Shown here one piece after another: positions 59,100-64,000 of a DNA stretch of 64,000 nucleotides. The stretch's first letter is position 1. Each line of letters starts with the position of its first letter. This DNA is from Candidatus Melainabacteria bacterium (GTDB lineage Bacteria > Cyanobacteriota > Vampirovibrionia > Obscuribacterales > Obscuribacteraceae): assembly GCA_016212515.1 (NCBI GenBank), contig JACRFZ010000031.1, positions 1 to 64,000 of the forward strand. Direction: 5' to 3'. The notes below the pieces were generated by a model. The model worked only from the letters and a program-made list of their open reading frames with translations, was not told where the DNA came from and ran no database searches. The position numbers and the translations under genes were made by a program.

Positions 59100-60909
59100 C
59101 GCCACGGCCGGCGCGAGCAAAGAACATTTGCGGACGTCGCCGTTTAAGAACATCTTTGAGAGCCGCCGCAGCTTTGTGCTCTTTTTGCAGATTTTGCTTT
59201 TCCCGCTCTTTTTCGTACTGGGTTTGCTGGTGCCCGGCCTGCGTAGTTATGTGGGAACTTATGTGCCGGTGGCATCCATGGCCGATACTGTTTCTCAGGC
59301 GGTTTTCTGCTACTGGGTTTGTCTTTCTGTTGTTTGCCTGGCGCTGGTGGTGCGCAACTTGCGCACTTATTATGATGGAGAGAATCTCAGTGTGAGAGTG
59401 GCCGTCTTTGAAGCCGGCTATCACTTCTTGATGCTGTATATAGTGGCAACACGCACCTTGCAACTGCAACCTCTCGGTGATGATGCCTTTATCGATTATC
59501 GCTATGCCACTCACTGGATAAGCGGTATGGTGGACTTCAACAGCACGGAGCGGGTGATGGGCTTCACGGCTCATTTGCATATTTTCCTGCTTTCCGTGCT
59601 TGCCTTTTTAAGTCGCCTCACCGGTGTCAGTCTCGAGCAGCTTTCCATTATCGCCAATTGTTTTCTCCAGTGCCTGTCGCTCTCCTATCTGTTGCGCTTC
59701 CTGCGTTTGATCGTGCGCAATCATGTACCTGTGATACTGGCCGGGGCGGTCTTTGCCCTCAGCCCTTTTGAGATGTTTGCTTCGGCCATCGGTAAGGAAC
59801 AGCCTCTGGGCGTATTTCTCATGGTCGTGGCCTTACTCTCTTTCACGCGCAAGCAGGCGGGAATATTTGCCTGGTCATCTACGGCCCTGGCTCTAGTCAG
59901 ACCGGAGGGCATCTTCTTTCTGGCACTGGCCGTGCTCTTCTCTGTCAAGCAAATGGGGCGAAAATGGCTCCAACCCTGGCTTTTGCCCGTATCTTTGTTC
60001 GCGCTCTATCATCTGGCATTGTTCTGCTATTTCGGTTCACCTTTTCCCCATGCGGCTATCGTCAAATCACAGATCTATACAAAGAGACTGTTCCCCTATG
60101 CCGCTTTCATTGAATTGGTGCGCCACATCGGCACCAACTCGATTGGCTGTGTGCCGTATAAGGAAACCTATGCCATTGGAAAAGGGGCTATTTATCTGGT
60201 TCCCGGCGGGCTTCTAATACTGTTGATTGCCTTTGGGTTAAAGGGCAGTCGCGTCTTTCGCCTGTATACGCTGGTGGTTATTGCTGTTTTGCTCTTTTAC
60301 AGCATTCCCAATAGCTGGATCTTCAACTGGTATCTCTTGTGGTTTGCTCTTATGCCTGTGCTTCTGCCGGTCTTTATTTTCCAGGCTCTTTCCACCAGGG
60401 GTAAGGCTGCTCTTGTGCTCAGCTATGCCATCTTTGCCGGTACCATACTGGCTCAGATCAGTATGTATCCCCGCATCAAAGTTGTGGGACTGAACCTTCC
60501 CCTGCCGCTCTTCTTGTATCAGGAAGAGTGGGGACGATTTGCCGTCTATCGAGAAATTGGTCTTTTGATCAAGGAGATGGCCGCACCAGGCGATCTTGTG
60601 GCGGTGACCGAGCCCGGTCTGGTCGGTTATTACTACGGCGGACCGATTCTCGATCTGGGAGGACTTGTCTCTCACTGCGTGGTCTCTTGCTACAGCAAGC
60701 TGCCCCGGGCTGAGACTCCCGACCTGCTTTATGCGCCGCCGCCGGAGGCTATCTCAAAATTTAAGCCGCGTTTCATATGTTTTCAGGATGGTCTGGTGAC
60801 CAGGGAATTTCTGGATAGCCCCTATTTCAAAGAGAACTATGAGCTGATAAAGTTCTGGCCCCTGCCCATATACCAAAAGACCGGGCTCTTTCTTTATCAG
60901 GCTAAGTAA
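59080..60909 (+). CDS. GT-C membrane glycosyltransferase
   Basis: 609 residues, about eleven hydrophobic helices and a C-terminal globular domain. The first large loop has LQPLGDDAFIDYRYATHWIS, with the DD pair and FIDYRYA motif of the polyprenyl-phosphate-arabinose/mannose-dependent GT-C group. It starts at TTG 59080 or GTG 59086, overlapping the previous gene by up to 20 bases. It should glycosylate an envelope polymer or lipid at the outer side of the membrane. Third GT-C type in this stretch. Confidence 0.78.
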   Translation: MRVEPSSATAGASKEHLRTSPFKNIFESRRSFVLFLQILLFPLFFVLGLLVPGLRSYVGTYVPVASMADTVSQAVFCYWVCLSVVCLALVVRNLRTYYDGENLSVRVAVFEAGYHFLMLYIVATRTLQLQPLGDDAFIDYRYATHWISGMVDFNSTERVMGFTAHLHIFLLSVLAFLSRLTGVSLEQLSIIANCFLQCLSLSYLLRFLRLIVRNHVPVILAGAVFALSPFEMFASAIGKEQPLGVFLMVVALLSFTRKQAGIFAWSSTALALVRPEGIFFLALAVLFSVKQMGRKWLQPWLLPVSLFALYHLALFCYFGSPFPHAAIVKSQIYTKRLFPYAAFIELVRHIGTNSIGCVPYKETYAIGKGAIYLVPGGLLILLIAFGLKGSRVFRLYTLVVIAVLLFYSIPNSWIFNWYLLWFALMPVLLPVFIFQALSTRGKAALVLSYAIFAGTILAQISMYPRIKVVGLNLPLPLFLYQEEWGRFAVYREIGLLIKEMAAPGDLVAVTEPGLVGYYYGGPILDLGGLVSHCVVSCYSKLPRAETPDLLYAPPPEAISKFKPRFICFQDGLVTREFLDSPYFKENYELIKFWPLPIYQKTGLFLYQAK

Positions 60910-60924
60910 TTGAGAGTTTCCTCG

Positions 60925-62022
60925 CTAGCTTCCCTGTTCGGCTGCCTGTTTGAGCAGGCTTTTGTCTCTCATTGTGATGGGCAGGGCAAAGACCTGTGCG
61001 ATATCGGCAATGGCCGGACCTAGAAGGTCTATGTCCTGGCTCTCGATGTTACCGACGACTTTTCCGGCCATCTTTATATACGGAAGATCGTTTGGTTCAA
61101 GCTTGATCATGCGGGCGCAAGTGGCGTCCACGGCAGCCAGATCTTCTCCCACCACCAGATAACCAAAAGGCTTGGCGGTGCCGTTTATGGGCCCGTCTCC
61201 TTCCATGGCCACTATGGCATCGACCACGGCCAACTTTGGTTTGACCAGATGCTGCAAGTCTATGATTGAGTGGGGAATGCCCTTTATGTGCAGCATATTC
61301 TTGGGCCAGCCGTACTTGCGCCCCGGTACCGTCCCGAAGAGGTTCTTCATGCTGCAGGTCATGCCCACCCAGTGGTGAGTCTTCAACTTTGGTACGCTGA
61401 CGACGGCATCGGCTCTCACTATGGTTTTCGGCAAGTAGAACGGATTCAGTTCGTTCAAACCGTTGCTGTTATCCACTGCCTCTATATCGTCGAGATTGAG
61501 ATCGACATAGGGAACGCCGGCCTCTTTGATTACCTTTCCTAGCCCGGTTACTTCCAGCAAATACTCGGTATCGCGCATGTGCCCGGGCCCTTCCGCCACA
61601 GTGATCTGACCGGCGCCCAGGTGCTTGACCAATTCGATGGCTGCTTTCAGAACGGCAGGGTTGGTGGTCACCGGCGAGCCCTCTCGATATTCCACCATGT
61701 TCGGTTTCAAGACCACATGAGCGTTTTTGAAGTCGGGCAGTTTGGCGTCTTTAAGAGCGTTCTTGAGAATCGGCCAGAGGTCTTGCTCGTAACTCTCGCA
61801 TTTGATTATGGAGACCTGGGAGCGACCGCTTCTACGCCTGGCCAACTGTTCCGCCGTTAGCTCCGTTGGTAATTCGCGATTTAGTTTAGCCTCGCCGCTG
61901 CATGATGTGAGCGTGCCCGCAGCTATAGCGGCGCCGGTGTAAGCTAGAAACTCTCTGCGACTGGTGCCTTCTTCCACCGTCTCAGCCCTAAATGCCTGCT
62001 CTTCTTCATTGGCTTCAGCCAT
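60925..62022 (-). CDS. DUF362 protein with Tat signal
   Basis: 365 residues. N-terminal twin-arginine signal SRREFLAYTGAAIAAGTL followed by a lipobox-like LTSC, so it may be a Tat-exported lipoprotein. The body is DUF362: VVLKPNMVEYREGSPVTTNP, ITVAEGPGHMRDTEYLLE, VVSVPKLKTHHWVGMTCSMK, AVVDAIVAMEGDGPINGT. DUF362 is of unknown activity and often accompanies ferredoxin domains, absent here. It is 37 bases downstream of the toroid gene, same strand, thus one operon. Confidence 0.85.
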   Translation of the reverse strand: MAEANEEEQAFRAETVEEGTSRREFLAYTGAAIAAGTLTSCSGEAKLNRELPTELTAEQLARRRSGRSQVSIIKCESYEQDLWPILKNALKDAKLPDFKNAHVVLKPNMVEYREGSPVTTNPAVLKAAIELVKHLGAGQITVAEGPGHMRDTEYLLEVTGLGKVIKEAGVPYVDLNLDDIEAVDNSNGLNELNPFYLPKTIVRADAVVSVPKLKTHHWVGMTCSMKNLFGTVPGRKYGWPKNMLHIKGIPHSIIDLQHLVKPKLAVVDAIVAMEGDGPINGTAKPFGYLVVGEDLAAVDATCARMIKLEPNDLPYIKMAGKVVGNIESQDIDLLGPAIADIAQVFALPITMRDKSLLKQAAEQGS

Positions 62023-62059
62023 TTTCTGCCTGACCTTGTTTTGTGTGGTTGTTTCTAAT

Positions 62060-63049
62060 TTATCTTTTCAAAAATAGCGGTGATTTGTTCTTGCAGCCGG
62101 CTGCCAGAGCCAGTGCGCTTATGGCTGTGGTGGTGAGGTTGGCGGTGAAACTGCCGTCTTGCCCCTGTCTTTGTGCCAGATAGTTTAGTTCCGACTGTGC
62201 GCTTCGCCCATGTGCCATGAGTGCCAGCGCAGACATGGCCAGCGAAAGAGAAGATGTGTTTTTATCAGACCAGGTGCTTAGATAGTCTAGACCTTCTTTC
62301 ACTTTCTTTTCTTCCTTGAGATCTTGCAAGGCCAGCAGTGCTTCAGCCGTAGTCAGTCTGTAGGCGGGCAAAGCCGCACCAAGGGTGATGTCATTGCCGT
62401 GGTTCCAGCCGCCGCCACGGCAGGCGTGATCGAGAATGAAACCATTGGCTTTTTCTATGGCGTGTTCGATGTCGGCTCTTTCCGCATTTGACACCGTCGG
62501 TAAGCCCGGCAACTTCAAAGCCAGGAGGGCGTAGGCCGTGGGTTCAATCCAGTGGAAGCAATCAGGGTCCCAGGGCCAACCCCGGTCTTTATCGAGGGAT
62601 TTGGCGCCTTTAGAGACCAACATCACCAGCCGGGTAGCCGGCTTTTGGAAATAGCGAGCATCGAGAAGGTAGAAGAGACCGTTCTCGATCGAACGCTGCA
62701 GTTTTTTCTTGTGAGGAGCGCCGTTTTCCGCGCCAATCTCGGCTTGTAACAAGCGCAAGGCCATGAGACTGGGAGCGCTTGACCAGTCTGAACGACCGGC
62801 ATCCGGTTTAGTGGACCAGCCGCCGTCCTGATTTTGAGTGCCGTGCAGAAAATGCATGGCTTTGAGAGCCGGGCTTCTGGTTTGCTCGCTCTCGTCCTGG
62901 GAGAGAGCCAGGGCGGCCCAGCCGCTTGCCTCAAGAGAGGCGTCCTGACTGGCTTTTTGATAGGAGAACGAGCCTGTCTCAGGGCTCTGGGCCTGGAGCA
63001 AGCATTTGAGCGCTCTATTAAAGGATGTGGAGTATGTGTCGCTTGGCAA
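62060..63049 (-). CDS. Prenyltransferase/squalene-cyclase-type alpha/alpha-toroid protein
   Basis: 329 residues (TTG start; no obvious ribosome site). Repeats with the QW-type motif QNQDGGWS, then another late one, RQGQDGSFTANLTTTAISAL, and helices of alternating A/L-rich pattern identify the alpha/alpha barrel of terpene cyclases and protein prenyltransferases. The DxDD catalytic motif of squalene-hopene cyclase is not seen and the length is only half of that enzyme, so it is a stand-alone toroid of unknown activity. No signal peptide. First gene of an operon with the DUF362 gene. Confidence 0.75.
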   Translation of the reverse strand: MPSDTYSTSFNRALKCLLQAQSPETGSFSYQKASQDASLEASGWAALALSQDESEQTRSPALKAMHFLHGTQNQDGGWSTKPDAGRSDWSSAPSLMALRLLQAEIGAENGAPHKKKLQRSIENGLFYLLDARYFQKPATRLVMLVSKGAKSLDKDRGWPWDPDCFHWIEPTAYALLALKLPGLPTVSNAERADIEHAIEKANGFILDHACRGGGWNHGNDITLGAALPAYRLTTAEALLALQDLKEEKKVKEGLDYLSTWSDKNTSSLSLAMSALALMAHGRSAQSELNYLAQRQGQDGSFTANLTTTAISALALAAGCKNKSPLFLKR

Positions 63050-63596
63050 TTTATCAGTTCCGCCTATTCATTATTTATAGCGGCAAAAAAATATTTTGTA
63101 GAGAGAATGAGGGTATTTAGCATGGGAATTTGAAGTGGTGAAGAATAAGTTACTGGATGTAAAGATGTAACCGAAGTATTTTTCTTGCACCCCTGGGTTT
63201 CTCCCGTGATCAAGGGCGAATATGTTGCCTGCAATACAGAAATGCGCAGAAACTGCTCTAGGCAGCCGAGTGATGTCAAGTTAGAATAATTAAGTGGCTC
63301 CAAGGAATTTGCAACTCTACTTCCTGGGTCTGCGGCAATTCCTTGAAATAAACGAGCTCTGAAATCTTCTCTGGTTGGGTGTTAGTTATCTGAAAGAACT
63401 GGGAATGATCGTCGAGTGATAGTGTTGGAGGTGGTTTTATAGACAATTTTTTCAGTCTTTAACGTGGCTTTAGTTTGTTACTAGTTATTTTTCTCGGTTA
63501 CCATCAGCATTCGCTACTCGCAGGTTTAGAACATTGCTTTAAATGTTTCTTTCTTGCGTGTAATATGATGCATCGGTTCCGTTGAAGGAGGTTTGC
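63050..63596. other. 547-base non-coding region upstream of the pilin gene
   Basis: AT-richer than its surroundings and without a credible gene. Holds the pilin promoter at its right end and, by position, the promoter of the toroid-DUF362 operon at its left end, which I could not pin down. Confidence 0.45.
63538..63566 (+). promoter_or_regulatory. Promoter of the pilin gene
   Basis: TTTAAA (63538-63543), exactly 17 bases, TAATAT (63561-63566). Both hexamers match consensus in four positions. A start site near 63573 would leave a leader of about 24 bases holding the AAGGAGG ribosome site. Confidence 0.55.
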
Positions 63597-63803
63597 ATGA
63601 ACGAAACGATTAATAAGTTTATCAAGGACGAGTCTGGACAAGGTATTACAGAATATGGCGCCATCTTGGCGTTCGTAGCCATCCTTGTAGCTGTTGTGTT
63701 CTCGATCACTCAGGGCGCCCTGTCCGCAGCTATTTCTAAGGCATTTTCTGCTGTAGTCAGCCAGCTCAACGCCTTGTCTTCTGCTGCAGCTGCCGCCAGC
63801 TAA
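63597..63803 (+). CDS. Flp-type (class IVb) pilin
   Basis: 68 residues from the ATG at 63597, with a perfect AAGGAGG five bases upstream. Layout of Flp/Tad pilins: a short leader rich in charged residues (NETINKFIKDESG), prepilin-peptidase site SG|QGITEYG with Glu at +5 of the mature protein and Tyr next to it, then one hydrophobic helix (AILAFVAILVAVVFSI) and a short Ala/Ser-rich tail. It would be cut by a TadV-type peptidase and polymerised by a Tad apparatus, none of which is in this window. The strong ribosome site suggests high expression. Confidence 0.87.
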   Translation: MNETINKFIKDESGQGITEYGAILAFVAILVAVVFSITQGALSAAISKAFSAVVSQLNALSSAAAAAS

Positions 63804-63853
63804 CTCGAAAGCTCGAGTATACGGCGTTCTCTGAAAGCAGTAATCGTAGCTCT

Positions 63854-63887
63854 TAGTGGCAGGTGGATAAACCATCTGCCACTATTT
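63854..63887 (+). terminator. Terminator of the pilin gene
   Basis: TAGTGGCAGGTGG (63854-63866), loop ATAAA, CCATCTGCCACTA (63872-63884): 13-bp stem with one G-U, then TTT. About 50 bases after the stop. The last 110 bases of the window hold nothing I recognise. Confidence 0.7.
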
Positions 63888-64000
63888 GCATAGATTGTTG
63901 ATTGAACATCAGTCTGGACCGCTGTTTTTATCAGTCGGTAAGATCTTTTTGTTGATGTTCGATTCTCTCAATCAGTAAATTCGTCTTTGATTCAACTTTT

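Noticed and set aside
63504-63875. 123-codon minus-strand open frame over the pilin
   Set aside because: Mirror of the pilin gene, which has a perfect ribosome site, promoter and terminator on the plus strand.

Overview
The window (about 52-55% GC by eye, densely coded on both strands) looks like a chromosomal segment of a heterotrophic, non-photosynthetic Gram-negative-type bacterium. The gene style (many secreted TPR proteins, stand-alone thioredoxin-fold proteins, GT-C membrane glycosyltransferases, very large modular secreted or cytosolic proteins, frequent GTG/TTG starts) reminds me of the Obscuribacterales / Melainabacteria (Vampirovibrionia) lineage of the Cyanobacteriota. That placement is inference from gene style only. 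I see no rRNA or tRNA genes, phage, insertion sequences or CRISPR.

Layout. 1-4.4 kb: a truncated PAS protein, a secreted protein, an extracellular esterase of the PHB-depolymerase type, an EF-hand protein and a TPR protein. 4.9-8.1 kb: one 1066-residue gene that fuses malate synthase A to isocitrate lyase, giving the whole glyoxylate bypass in one polypeptide. 8.5-11.3 kb: small membrane proteins and a DMT permease with a His-rich tail. 12-19.5 kb, all on the minus strand: a beta-oxidation cluster (acyl-CoA dehydrogenase, thiolase, FadJ-like multifunctional enzyme) followed by a polytopic membrane protein, separated by long inverted repeats. The acetyl-CoA it makes would feed the glyoxylate bypass. 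20-24.8 kb: VWA and TPR proteins, an orphan gene and a secreted Gly/Arg/Phe repeat protein. 24.9-30.8 kb: glycogen phosphorylase, methylmalonyl-CoA decarboxylase overlapping a Tat-exported amidase-like protein, and a thioredoxin/AhpD-like operon. 31-41.5 kb: an orphan gene behind two palindromes, an HExxH protein, TPR and thioredoxin proteins, a D-threonine-aldolase-like enzyme divergent from a MarR-pirin pair with a clear operator/promoter, and a repeat protein. 41.6-49.4 kb: an FAD-dependent oxidoreductase, a peroxidase-related AhpD-family gene with an in-frame TGA exactly at its redox motif, and a 1237-residue thioredoxin/YD-like/cysteine-peptidase-like protein. 49.6-63 kb: four GT-C/GT87 membrane glycosyltransferases interleaved with a calpain-like protease, an SPFH-rhomboid pair, a DUF362 protein and an alpha/alpha-toroid protein. 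63.6 kb: a class IVb (Flp-type) pilin with its own promoter and terminator.

The two strongest second-look items are the AhpD-family gene at 44576-45172, where TGA replaces the second Cys of CxxC and is followed by two competing stem-loops, one with a GG-containing loop at the spacing expected of a bacterial SECIS (candidate selenoprotein), and the malate synthase-isocitrate lyase fusion. Next come the thioredoxin/YD-like/protease giant with its tightly linked small downstream gene, and a calpain-like protease with a complete catalytic triad set two bases behind a GT87 gene.
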